Assembly: GCF_020165985.1 (NCBI RefSeq)
Contig: NZ_JAIUKZ010000015.1
Location: 1 to 64,000 of the forward strand
DNA: 64,000 nucleotides
Direction of reading: 5' to 3'
DNA from: Bacillus sp. RAR_GA_16
Lineage (GTDB): Bacteria > Bacillota > Bacilli > Bacillales > Guptibacillaceae
The translations under genes and the position numbers were made by a program. Below the pieces are notes generated by a model that was not told the DNA's origin, did no database searches, and saw only the letters and a list, made by a program, of their open reading frames with translations. Below, piece by piece: positions 16,704 to 24,776 of this stretch. Each line of letters starts with the position of its first letter. Position 1 is the stretch's first letter.

Positions 16704-18949
16704 CTTGCTTCTCCCCTATCGTTATGCTCCGATATCACAAAGACATAAGAAGAAAAATCTCCTGATTCTTCTAGTCCACCTGTTTGTGATCCATCATACT
16801 CGCCTGGTAGTTGAATACCAGCGCTCATAAGCTCGTCTCCATAATACGTTCTTTCATAGCCACTTACTTCATATTCTTTTTCCGGATCGAGTCCTTTTAC
16901 ATACAATCGCTTAAACGATGGATTGGGCTCAGCTAGCACTTGATAATACCCAACGATCGCTTTCTTTCGATCAGCTGACACACTCATCCAGCTTGTCACA
17001 TTGCCTTTTCCATCGAATGGACTGATTAAGCGGTAAAATGTTCCATATTGAAGAAGCGCACGGTTTTCTTTATACCAGTTGATTTGCTCAGTCATTGTAG
17101 TAAGCTCAGCATCACTCATCTTCGTGACGTCAAGCTCATAGCCAAAGGCACCAAAATAAGCCACATTTGCCCTTGTCTCTAGCGACGTAATCCGCTTTAC
17201 TTGATGATTCGGAACAGCTGAAACATGCGCCCCCATACTGCTGATAGGATAAACCATAGACGTTCCGTATTGAATGCTCAATCGTTCAACAGCATCTGTA
17301 TCATCACTCGTCCACGCCTGCGGAGCATAATAAAGCATTCCTGGATCAAACCTCGCTCCACCACTGGCACACGATTCAAACAGCACATGTGGGAAGGATT
17401 CAATTAAGCGTTCATACAACGCATATACGCCTAAAATATACCGGTGCGGTACTTCAGCCTGCTGACTTTTCAGCAAAGAAAGCGAGCCGATCTCCGTCAT
17501 ATAGCGATTCATATCCCATTTCACATAATCAATGTTTGCTTCTTTTAAAATCGTTGCCATCTGCTCATAGATATAATCGACAACTTTGGGATTGGAAAAA
17601 TCAAGCACAAGCTGATGGCGCCCAACCGATTTTGATCTTCGAGGCACTTGAATGACCCACTCTGGATGCTTTTTGTACAGTTCGCTCTCTTTCGATACCA
17701 TTTCAGGTTCAAACCAGAGCCCGAACAATAATCCCAGATCATTCATTTTAGACGTGAGACTTGATAGCCCATTTGGGAGCTTCGTTGAATCGACGAACCA
17801 GTCACCGAGAGAACTCCGATCGTCATTTCGTTTCCCGAACCATCCATCATCTAACACAAACAGCTCGACACCAGTTTCCTTTGCTTGTTTCGCAATGCTC
17901 AATAATTTTTCCTCATTAAAATCGAAATATGTGGCTTCCCAGTTGTTTAGTAACACCGGGCGTTCAGCATCACGCCACTTTCCTCGAGCAAGACGAGACC
18001 GATAAAGATGTTGATATGTTTGGCTAAGATCATTTAACCCATGTTTTGAATATGCCATCACAACTTCTGGCGTTTGAAATGTTTCACCACTTTGGAGCAC
18101 CCAAGAAAAATCAAATGGATTAATTCCCATCGTCACTCTCGCTGTCTCGTAATGATCCACCTCAACCTGCGCCTGGAAATTCCCGCTATAAACGAAGCTA
18201 AAGCCATAAACTTCTCCCGTATGTTCCGTTGCCATCGGTCTTTTTAACGCAAGAAACGGGTTGTGCTGTGCACTGCTCGTTCCACGTGTACTTTGAATGC
18301 TTTGCAAACCTGGGCTAAGTTGTCGTTCATGAACGTGTCGCTCTCTCGACCACGAACCTGAAAGCTGCATCATACTAAAATCTGCATCTGGAAAATCCAC
18401 AGAAGCACTGTGTGCTCGCTTGATCACATGATCACGATCACCTTTATTCGTAAACGCAGCCGAACGAATCATGACATTCCGCTCGTGATACACCGAGTAC
18501 ATTAAAGAAAGAGAGAGATTCATAGACGAATCATGCAAATGGATCACTAACGTATCTGATTCTGATTCCTCTTCTACATATGTCGCAGGTAAACCTGATA
18601 ATCGCGGCTTTCCTTTCACAAGTTCATAAGATTGATAAGTAAAATTTGAGATGCGACTTCCATCCGGATGCTCAATTTGAAACGCGGGCTCGCGATAGTC
18701 AGATGTTCCGTACCCCGGATATTCCTGTTTGATTAAATCTAATGAAAAAGTTGGATCATCTTCATACACATAAGAAGATGCCACTCTCGCCTCTTTTTTT
18801 GCTAGATGGCTAAAATCATCCCTGTCTCGTATCTTTTTACCAAAATAAAGCTGGCCAAGCTGCCCATTTTTCATTACGTGAAACACATAGCTGAGCTCTT
18901 TTCCTTGCAGATGAAACTGAAGAATTTCTTCATTTATGAATACTGGCAT
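16700..18949 (-). CDS. alpha-galactosidase, GH36
   Basis: A 749-residue GH36 alpha-galactosidase that releases galactose from melibiose, raffinose-type sugars or galactomannan side chains. It has no signal peptide, so it acts in the cytoplasm on imported sugars. The catalytic region reads YVKWDMNRYM (nucleophile Asp) and SCASGGARFDPGM followed by WTSDDTDA (acid/base Asp). The frame is open to 19039, but the ATG at 18949 has GGAGGG 6 bases upstream and gives the normal family N-terminus. It is the first gene of the operon feeding GalK and GalT, divergent from an AraC-type regulator. Confidence 0.94.
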   Translation of the reverse strand: MPVFINEEILQFHLQGKELSYVFHVMKNGQLGQLYFGKKIRDRDDFSHLAKKEARVASSYVYEDDPTFSLDLIKQEYPGYGTSDYREPAFQIEHPDGSRISNFTYQSYELVKGKPRLSGLPATYVEEESESDTLVIHLHDSSMNLSLSLMYSVYHERNVMIRSAAFTNKGDRDHVIKRAHSASVDFPDADFSMMQLSGSWSRERHVHERQLSPGLQSIQSTRGTSSAQHNPFLALKRPMATEHTGEVYGFSFVYSGNFQAQVEVDHYETARVTMGINPFDFSWVLQSGETFQTPEVVMAYSKHGLNDLSQTYQHLYRSRLARGKWRDAERPVLLNNWEATYFDFNEEKLLSIAKQAKETGVELFVLDDGWFGKRNDDRSSLGDWFVDSTKLPNGLSSLTSKMNDLGLLFGLWFEPEMVSKESELYKKHPEWVIQVPRRSKSVGRHQLVLDFSNPKVVDYIYEQMATILKEANIDYVKWDMNRYMTEIGSLSLLKSQQAEVPHRYILGVYALYERLIESFPHVLFESCASGGARFDPGMLYYAPQAWTSDDTDAVERLSIQYGTSMVYPISSMGAHVSAVPNHQVKRITSLETRANVAYFGAFGYELDVTKMSDAELTTMTEQINWYKENRALLQYGTFYRLISPFDGKGNVTSWMSVSADRKKAIVGYYQVLAEPNPSFKRLYVKGLDPEKEYEVSGYERTYYGDELMSAGIQLPGEYDGSQTGGLEESGDFSSYVFVISEHNDRGEAR

Positions 18950-18971
18950 CTGTTTCCCTCCACGTCCTATT

Positions 18972-18985
18972 CGAAAACGTTTCCA
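18972..18985 (-). promoter_or_regulatory. candidate catabolite responsive element (cre)
   Basis: CGAAAACGTTTCCA differs from the Bacillus cre consensus at two positions but keeps the AACGTT centre. It lies downstream of the proposed start of transcription of the alpha-galactosidase operon, a position where CcpA can block elongation. Confidence 0.5.
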
Positions 18986-19010
18986 TTTCTTCGTTCTCGT
19001 TCCCGTATCT

Positions 19011-19039
19011 AGTTTAAAAAAATCCACGTTCCTGTTCAA
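19011..19039 (-). promoter_or_regulatory. promoter of the alpha-galactosidase operon
   Basis: On the minus strand TTGAAC and TAAACT are 17 bases apart, about 60 bases before the alpha-galactosidase start codon. The -10 is weak, as expected for a promoter that needs the divergent AraC-type activator. Confidence 0.5.
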
Positions 19040-19179
19040 TGGTAAAAAAAATAGAGATTCATGCCTTTTATTGCTTAGACATCCTTCTTGGGATAAGATA
19101 AAATGCTATTTAGAAAGCAATTCTTTTAACTTATCTACTCTATTAAACAGTACTATTTTGCTTATTAAGGAGAATGATT

Positions 19180-20046
19180 ATGGAAGAAAAACCATCACAA
19201 TATGGGTCTTATGGGTATCGTTTCTCAGATCCGATGCTTCAAAACCTTGCGCAAATCTGGTCACTTGGCTGGGATGAGCAAACCACGACGCTCTACGACT
19301 GGGATGGGAAAAACCGACTGGATACAGGGAAATTCATTTTTCAATACACGATCTCTGGAAAGGGATGTATTGATATTGAGGGAGAACGTCACGAACTAAC
19401 CCCCGGGCAAGCATTTATCGTCAATATTCCTGGAAACTATCGGTATTATCTGCCTGAAGACAGCGAACGCTGGGAATTTATTTACTTAACGTTATACGGG
19501 GACGTTGTCAAAAAATATTGGGAAGACATCCAAAAAGACATTGGGCATATCATTCATTTCCAACCTGACTCCGATCCGGTTCTTTACTTGTTGAACCTAC
19601 TAAATATGGCCTCAAACCGTCAGATTTCCAACGCGCATCAAGCCTCTAGTTATGCCTATCAATTCACGATGATGCTCTTTACGTATTGTTCGAACCTTGA
19701 AAAGCGACTTTCCGATTGGCCAGAAGCCATTGTTGAAGCATCGATGTATGCGATGAATCATTACAGCGAAGAAATAGGACCAGATGAAATGGCCGCTTCT
19801 TCTGGTATGTCGCGTTATCATTTCACGAGACAATTCAAAGAATATACGAACCAAACGCCAATTCAGTATTTAACGGACATTCGGATTAAAAAAGCAAAAG
19901 AACTTCTAGTAAACACCAAATATTCCTCTGAGGATATTGCCTTATTGATTGGGTACAAAAACGCCAACTACTTTAATAAAGTTTTTAAAAAAGTGACAGG
20001 TACCTCACCTGGAAAGTATCGGACAGCGTTGTTGCTCCAGAAGTAA
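19180..20046 (+). CDS. AraC-family transcriptional regulator of the galactoside operon
   Basis: A 288-residue regulator with an N-terminal cupin sugar-binding domain (HELTPGQAFIVNIPGNYRYY near residue 70) and two C-terminal helix-turn-helix motifs (MAASSGMSRYHFTRQFKEY and IALLIGYKNANYFNKVFKK). It resembles the MsmR/RafR class that activates alpha-galactoside genes when sugar is bound. AAGGAG lies 7 bases before the ATG at 19180. The gene is divergent from the alpha-galactosidase operon across a 230-base gap, so control of that operon is the likely role. A hairpin terminator follows the stop. Confidence 0.88.
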   Translation: MEEKPSQYGSYGYRFSDPMLQNLAQIWSLGWDEQTTTLYDWDGKNRLDTGKFIFQYTISGKGCIDIEGERHELTPGQAFIVNIPGNYRYYLPEDSERWEFIYLTLYGDVVKKYWEDIQKDIGHIIHFQPDSDPVLYLLNLLNMASNRQISNAHQASSYAYQFTMMLFTYCSNLEKRLSDWPEAIVEASMYAMNHYSEEIGPDEMAASSGMSRYHFTRQFKEYTNQTPIQYLTDIRIKKAKELLVNTKYSSEDIALLIGYKNANYFNKVFKKVTGTSPGKYRTALLLQK

Positions 20047-20050
20047 GCGA

Positions 20051-20074
20051 AAAGGACCGCCTAAGCGGTCCTTT
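20051..20074. terminator. bidirectional terminator
   Basis: AAAGGACCGC and GCGGTCCTTT form a 10-bp perfect stem with a 4-base loop between the convergent araC-type gene and the small gene at 20075-20326. Confidence 0.8.
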
Positions 20075-20326
20075 CTACTTTGAAACTTCAATCGTAATCG
20101 AACGTTTGTCATAATTAATGGTCATGCTTTTTCCTGAAGCTACAAAATTCTCTAGCACATCTTTTGATAGCTGCAGTGCGAACTGCGTACGTTCAAGCTT
20201 TTCTATATCAGCCGGGTCCACAAGATCCAGCTTCATTTCCTGCTCGTTTACTTCTTTATGCAGTTTTTCTAATGATTCGTAAACGCTATGATATAGCGAT
20301 TCGATTGGCTCATTTGCCTTACTCAT
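20075..20326 (-). CDS. small hypothetical protein
   Basis: An 83-residue charged, soluble protein of unknown function. The first 55 residues look like a helical hairpin with many Glu and Lys (LEKLHKEVNEQEMKLDLVD), the last 20 form a beta strand region (MTINYDKRSITIEVSK). There is no signal peptide or membrane segment. It is downstream of the symporter gene at 20392-21981 with a 65-base gap and could belong to its transcript. Confidence 0.55.
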   Translation of the reverse strand: MSKANEPIESLYHSVYESLEKLHKEVNEQEMKLDLVDPADIEKLERTQFALQLSKDVLENFVASGKSMTINYDKRSITIEVSK

Positions 20327-20391
20327 CCCACATCATCCTTCATTCCATTTGGCATGGTTCCTATTATATCAAATGGAAATCGAGTGGAACA

Positions 20392-21981
20392 TTACGAAAT
20401 GATGCCAATCGGTGAAAGCAACGTATAAATGACAATCATGGCCACGGTTGCTGCAATGCCTACCGGATATAGAAGCTTCCACGGTGACATATCGACTTGG
20501 GCTTTTTCTTCGAGAACAAAATCTTTATCCCTAGGTGCAATTTTTCCGATGACAAGCATCAGAATCGTACAGGCAACAAAGAGAATTCCAAGGATATGCA
20601 AGAAGTGAATCCCCGTATCCCAAACGAGTTGAGTTGTTGCATAAATAGAGATAAACACGAACAGAGATACTTTTGCTGCAATTGATGGAACGCGTTTCGT
20701 TAAATAACCTACGATGAGAATCGTAAAGATTGGTACGTTATAGAAACCGTTCACAATTTGCAAGTATTGAAAGAATCCTTGAGGCACCATATCTATTAAT
20801 GGTGCGATACACATCGCAAAGATTGCGAGAATAATCCCGACAAATTTCCCTTTTCGTACAACGACACTGTCTGGTGCTTTAGGGTTAAAGTACGGCTTGT
20901 AAATGTTAAGCGCTATGAGCGTAACGGATGAATTTAGGGCAGAGTTAAAGGATGATAGAATGGCTCCAAATAGCACTGCCGCAAAAAATCCAACGAGCGG
21001 TTTTGGTAACACTTCATTTACTAACATCGGATAGGCATCCGTTGGCTCAAGACCTGGCCCAAACATATTGAAGGCGATAATACCAGGTAAAATAAGAAAA
21101 ACAGGTCCTAGTAGCTTTAAGAAGGCTGCAATCAACACGCCCTTCTGCCCTTCTTTCAAATTCTTTGCAGCAATCGCACGTTGCATAATGTGCTGTGCCG
21201 TTCCCCAATAAAACAAGTTTACTAGAAGCATCCCTGTAAACATTGTTCCAAATGGTACAGGACTGTTTTTATCTCCGACTGAATTTAGTTTTTCAGGAGA
21301 ATTTTCCACTATCGTGTTGAACCCACCGAAAACCGAGCCATCACCAAGAACATATAGCCCGATCAATGGAATCATTAATCCTCCGATTAAAAGACCGATT
21401 CCGTTAATCGTATCCGATACAGCGACCGCTTTTAAACCACCGAATATGGCATAAATCGCGCCAATAATGCCAATCGCAAATACGGTGACATAAAGACTAG
21501 CCATCCGACCAAGTCCTAATGCTTCTGGAATATTAAATAGCCCATTTAATGCTACGGCCCCTGAATAAAGAATAGGAGGAAGCAAGTTGAAAACATAACC
21601 AAAAAGAAAGAGGATCGTCACAATTTGCTTCGTACCAAAATCATATCGCTCCTCTAGAAAATCAGGAATCGTCGTAATTCCACCTTTTAAATATCGTGGC
21701 AATAAGAAGAAAGCGACAATTACCAAGGAAATGGCAGACCCTACTTCCCATCCCATCACGGCGATCGTATCTGAATATCCCTGTGCATTCAAACCTATTA
21801 ATTGCTCGGTTGATAGATTCGTCAGCATCAATGATCCAGCAATAACCCAAGCACCGAGACTTCTTCCTCCTAGAAAATAACCGTCCTGTGTTGCTAAATC
21901 TTCTTTTCGAGTAACGAGGTATGAGATAACAGCAACCATACCTGTAAAAAATAGAAATGAACCGACTGTAAAGAAACTCAT
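20392..21981 (-). CDS. sodium/sugar symporter, SSS family (SglT/YidK-like)
   Basis: A 529-residue SSS-family symporter with about fourteen hydrophobic segments, of the sugar-transporting SglT/YidK branch. Family signs are DGYFLGGRSLGAWVIAGSLMLTNLSTEQLIGLN near residue 32 and AQHIMQRAIAAKNLKEGQKG near 265. Its nearness to the galactoside operon and a cre-type site over its promoter make galactose or an oligosaccharide a good candidate substrate. An AAGGAGAGG-like site lies before the ATG. The gene is transcribed alone or with the small gene that follows it. Confidence 0.88.
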   Translation of the reverse strand: MSFFTVGSFLFFTGMVAVISYLVTRKEDLATQDGYFLGGRSLGAWVIAGSLMLTNLSTEQLIGLNAQGYSDTIAVMGWEVGSAISLVIVAFFLLPRYLKGGITTIPDFLEERYDFGTKQIVTILFLFGYVFNLLPPILYSGAVALNGLFNIPEALGLGRMASLYVTVFAIGIIGAIYAIFGGLKAVAVSDTINGIGLLIGGLMIPLIGLYVLGDGSVFGGFNTIVENSPEKLNSVGDKNSPVPFGTMFTGMLLVNLFYWGTAQHIMQRAIAAKNLKEGQKGVLIAAFLKLLGPVFLILPGIIAFNMFGPGLEPTDAYPMLVNEVLPKPLVGFFAAVLFGAILSSFNSALNSSVTLIALNIYKPYFNPKAPDSVVVRKGKFVGIILAIFAMCIAPLIDMVPQGFFQYLQIVNGFYNVPIFTILIVGYLTKRVPSIAAKVSLFVFISIYATTQLVWDTGIHFLHILGILFVACTILMLVIGKIAPRDKDFVLEEKAQVDMSPWKLLYPVGIAATVAMIVIYTLLSPIGIIS

Positions 21982-22055
21982 TGGTGCCTCTCCTTTTTGT
22001 AAGCGGAATCAAAGTAATCCATACCGCTATGTATGCGTTTTAATGTCTGTGTTTT

Positions 22056-22085
22056 ATTCTATACCGCGTTCTGTAAGCGTTTCAA
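22056..22085 (-). promoter_or_regulatory. promoter overlapped by a cre site, upstream of the sugar symporter
   Basis: The cre-like TGTAAGCGTTTCAA (22072-22085) matches the CcpA consensus closely. Read on the minus strand it covers the -35 hexamer TTGAAA, followed 16-18 bases later by TATAGAAT (22056-22063). Binding of CcpA there would block RNA polymerase directly. The long leader of about 70 bases to the start codon has no other element I recognise. Confidence 0.65.
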
Positions 22086-22141
22086 CGGTAAAAAAACAGA
22101 AAGTTGTGCACTTTTTTGCTTTATTCCATTACCGAGGCATT

Positions 22142-22180
22142 AAAAAGCCGCGTTGCCAAAATTACAACATCGGCTTTTTT
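22142..22180. terminator. terminator-like hairpin without an obvious gene
   Basis: AAAAAGCCG and CGGCTTTTTT pair around a 20-base region containing an inner GTTG/CAAC stem. It lies between the divergent promoter regions of the symporter (minus) and the YCII gene (plus), so no annotated gene ends here on either strand. Confidence 0.5.
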
Positions 22181-22262
22181 TAAAGCATGATAGATTAACG
22201 ACGAAGGAGTTCGTTTATTCAAAAGAGAAATAATGAACGACAAACAAATGGAGGTTTTTCTT

Positions 22263-22580
22263 ATGAAGCAATTCCTATACAAGCTCTCGCTAATCCCTGA
22301 ACTACTTGAAGAAAGCAACTGGACTGACAAAGAAAATGACATCGTAGCTGAGCACTTTCACGCCCTTCAGCAACTCTTGAATAACGATACGCTCATTATG
22401 GCAGGTCGCACACTAAACAATGACCCTTCTTCATTTGGAATTGTAGTCATTCAAGTTCCATCAGAAGATGAGGCAGCAGCACTGATGAACAGTGATCCTG
22501 CCGTACGAGAAGGAATTATGACAGCAGAGCTTTTTCCTTACAGCGTTGCTCTTTATAACGATCAATTCTCAACACGCTAA
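22263..22580 (+). CDS. YCII-family protein
   Basis: A 105-residue protein of the YCII family (dimeric alpha-beta barrel, ferredoxin-like), a group including muconolactone isomerase-like and chlorobenzoate enzymes; most members have no known reaction. Family signs are a C-terminal DEAAALMNSDPAVREGIMTAELFPY segment and the conserved His near residue 36 (EHFHALQQL). GGAGG lies 8 bases before the ATG at 22263, which decides the start. A terminator follows. Confidence 0.75.
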   Translation: MKQFLYKLSLIPELLEESNWTDKENDIVAEHFHALQQLLNNDTLIMAGRTLNNDPSSFGIVVIQVPSEDEAAALMNSDPAVREGIMTAELFPYSVALYNDQFSTR

Positions 22581-22592
22581 CTTGGACAAAAC

Positions 22593-22624
22593 AAAAGCAG
22601 ACGCCTTGTTGACGTCTGCTTTTT
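22593..22624. terminator. bidirectional terminator
   Basis: AAAAGCAGACG pairs with CGTCTGCTTTT and ends in T runs on both strands. It serves the convergent YCII and acetyltransferase genes. Confidence 0.85.
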
Positions 22625-22626
22625 GT

Positions 22627-23124
22627 TTAGAAATATTGAACCATATGCTCTTCGTTAAGAAACTGCCCCTGTACATAGAGCGCTTTCTCTTCAATATAAA
22701 CGGTTTTAAACCCATAGCTCCTGTACAGATGCTTTGCTCGTTCATTCGTTGATACGACGGATACACTTAATTTCAGCAGTGCATCCTGGTTCTTGGCATA
22801 GTCAATGACGCGAGCTAAAAGCGCTTTGCCTGCCCCTTTGCCACGATATTTCGGGGTAACGTAGACAGCAAATAAGTCTGCTTTGTGCCGAACCTTAATC
22901 CCAGCGCCTCTAACGAACGTAATGACACCGATTAACGTTTCATGATCAAAAGCGCCGAAAGTAGCGCCAGATTCCATGTTTCTCGCTGTGCTTTTGATTG
23001 GATCATCCTTTAGAATCGCCTCTTCGTAACTTGATGCGAACGCCTCAGGATTTGTCTTTAATGCTTCTAACCGAAGCTTCCAGTACGCTTCAGCATCTTC
23101 TGCGGTTAGCTGTCTTACTTCCAT
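22627..23124 (-). CDS. GNAT family N-acetyltransferase
   Basis: A 165-residue GNAT acetyltransferase. The acetyl-CoA loop is KYRGKGAGKALLARVIDYA near residue 93, followed by SVVSTNERAKHLYRSYGFKTV. The start VRQLTAEDAEAYWKLRLEAL is typical of the ribosomal-protein/small-molecule group. Substrate unknown. It sits 17 bases downstream of the carboxylesterase gene on the same strand and is probably co-transcribed with it. Confidence 0.85.
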   Translation of the reverse strand: MEVRQLTAEDAEAYWKLRLEALKTNPEAFASSYEEAILKDDPIKSTARNMESGATFGAFDHETLIGVITFVRGAGIKVRHKADLFAVYVTPKYRGKGAGKALLARVIDYAKNQDALLKLSVSVVSTNERAKHLYRSYGFKTVYIEEKALYVQGQFLNEEHMVQYF

Positions 23125-23141
23125 GTCAAAACCTCCTGAAC

Positions 23142-23882
23142 TTAGAGCAATCCTTTCATAAACGCTTTACACTTTTCTGCAATGAATTCTTTATCATGAT
23201 CGAGTGTTGCCACATGGTAGCTATCATTCAACTCAATCACTTCTTTATTTGTTGAAGCAATTTCTTCATAGATGGCCGTTGAATTTTCTGGTGGCACGAC
23301 ATGATCCTCAATTGATTTAAAAATTAACGCTGGCATTTTAATAGAAGGAAGATCGCGTCGAGTTAATTCTGTTAGCTTAAGAATCTCTTGAATGGACTTC
23401 GTCGGCGTCTTCTCATAAGCAAGTTCATCCACGCCTTCTGCTTTAATATCTGAACCAATCGCATCTAGGAAGCGCGGCTCTGTTTTTCCTCTCATTTGTT
23501 CAAGATCAGGCATGTCGATCGCTGCATTAATTGGCATAATGCCCTTCACCTCAGGGTGTTGTTCAGCCAAATACAGCGTTAGCGTACCTCCCATTGATAG
23601 TCCAGTGATAAAGAGCGTATCACACCGTTCCTTCAACCATTGGTAGCCCTCTTCAACGGACTGGATCCATTCTTCATATGTACTCTGCTCCATATCCTCA
23701 TAATGCGTACCGTGTCCTTTTAATCTAGGCCCACAAACCGTGTAACCTTCCGAAGCCAGTTGCTCTCCTAGGTAACGCATGCTCTGGGTCGAGCCTGTAA
23801 AACCATGCAGAACCAAAACGCCTACCTTATTTCCTTCAAAGTAAAATGGCTCTGCGCCTTGTTGAACAGTGTATTTTTCCAT
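23142..23882 (-). CDS. alpha/beta-hydrolase carboxylesterase (Est30-like)
   Basis: A 246-residue carboxylesterase of the Geobacillus Est30 type, which hydrolyses short-chain esters in the cytoplasm. The nucleophile is Ser96 in GLSMGG; the oxyanion region is LVLHGFTGS near residue 24; the acid is likely the Asp in IKAPALIF-KSIEDHVV and the His that in SYHVATLDHDKE near the C-terminus. Length and motif order match the family well. Upstream there is a good AGGAGG-type site. Confidence 0.9.
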   Translation of the reverse strand: MEKYTVQQGAEPFYFEGNKVGVLVLHGFTGSTQSMRYLGEQLASEGYTVCGPRLKGHGTHYEDMEQSTYEEWIQSVEEGYQWLKERCDTLFITGLSMGGTLTLYLAEQHPEVKGIMPINAAIDMPDLEQMRGKTEPRFLDAIGSDIKAEGVDELAYEKTPTKSIQEILKLTELTRRDLPSIKMPALIFKSIEDHVVPPENSTAIYEEIASTNKEVIELNDSYHVATLDHDKEFIAEKCKAFMKGLL

Positions 23883-24018
23883 ATAAATCCCTCCTAATGA
23901 ATTTTGTTATTCGTCACGAAAGCGCTTTATTCCTTTCAAGAAATGTGCGAATCGAGGTTTGAATCGCATCTTTCGGTGGAACATATTACCTGGATATACT
24001 TAACAGGAGGAATGAACC

Positions 24019-24174
24019 GTGTCACATCAAGTGGAGCAACATGACCCCGAGCAAAAACAGTCATTTATTCAACGTCTATTAGACCGAGGAATTTATAGAT
24101 TAAAAGACAAACAGCTTTATGAATGCACAATGGAAGAATTAGAACGACTCATTTATATGGTTGAGCTACCTTAA
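24019..24174 (+). CDS. fbpA: Fur-regulated basic protein A-like small protein
   Basis: A 51-residue protein starting at a GTG with AGGAGG 8 bases upstream. Residues 13-45 (QKQSFIQRLLDRGIYRLKD, then KQLYECTMEELERL) follow the pattern of FbpA, a small Bacillus protein acting with the iron-sparing small RNA FsrA. Unlike the usual FbpA it is acidic at the ends, and I see no Fur box upstream, so iron control is unproven here. It has its own hairpin terminator 2 bases after the stop, so it is a compact transcription unit in an otherwise empty 330-base gap between two minus-strand genes. Confidence 0.7.
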   Translation: MSHQVEQHDPEQKQSFIQRLLDRGIYRLKDKQLYECTMEELERLIYMVELP

Positions 24175-24175
24175 C

Positions 24176-24208
24176 ATCTCCAGTGGATACCACCGGAGAT
24201 TGTTTTTT
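24176..24208 (+). terminator. terminator of the fbpA-like gene
   Basis: ATCTCCAGTGG and CCACCGGAGAT pair with one mismatch around ATA, followed by TTGTTTTTT. Confidence 0.85.
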
Positions 24209-24214
24209 GTGCAA

Positions 24215-24772
24215 TTAGCTATTCTTTACCGACCATTCACTCGCCAACATACTATAAACTACGTGATCATAGAATTCTCCGTTTACAATCTCCACCTGTC
24301 TAAGCACGCCTTCTTTTGTAAACCCAAGTCGTTCAGGAATGGCACGGCTTTTTTTATTTTTAGATGCGGCCCGTATCTCAATCCGATTTAATCCCATTTC
24401 ATTAAACCCTAACTGAATAATCCCTCGGCACGCCTCGGTCACAATCCCCTTTCGCTGGAATTTCTCACTTAGCCAGTAGCCTATCGTTGCGTACTGATGG
24501 GTTCGATTCACTTCATTAAATCCCACGGTTCCTGCAAGCTCACCTTTATAAAACATGCCAAGCGTCTTCGGATAACCGCCTGTTTCACTAACGCCTTTTA
24601 ATGTACTTTGGATAAAATCACGGGAAGCCTCAACATCCGTATTGTAATCAACCCATGCGAGCCACTTTTTCAAATGATCTCTTGATTCATCGATAAGTTG
24701 ATAGAGCGCTTCTGCATCGTCAATTGTGTACATTCTTAAATAGAGATCCTGGTTTATTTGATAGGTAAACAT
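24215..24772 (-). CDS. GNAT family N-acetyltransferase (RimJ/RimL type)
   Basis: A 185-residue acetyltransferase of the RimJ/RimL branch (YdaF-like in Bacillus). Signs are LYLRMYTIDDAEALYQLIDESRDHLKKWLAWVD at the N-terminus, TVGFNEVNRTHQYATIGYWLSEKFQRKGIVTEACR in the middle and NRIEIRAASKNKKSRAIPERLGF. It may acetylate a protein N-terminus or small amine; not determinable here. It follows the alpha/beta-hydrolase gene by 4 bases and is the last of a three-gene operon. Confidence 0.86.
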   Translation of the reverse strand: MFTYQINQDLYLRMYTIDDAEALYQLIDESRDHLKKWLAWVDYNTDVEASRDFIQSTLKGVSETGGYPKTLGMFYKGELAGTVGFNEVNRTHQYATIGYWLSEKFQRKGIVTEACRGIIQLGFNEMGLNRIEIRAASKNKKSRAIPERLGFTKEGVLRQVEIVNGEFYDHVVYSMLASEWSVKNS

Positions 24773-24776
24773 CTGT

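Noticed and set aside
23883-24018. Fur box upstream of the fbpA-like gene
   Set aside because: No match to the GATAATGATAATCATTATC-type operator could be seen by eye.
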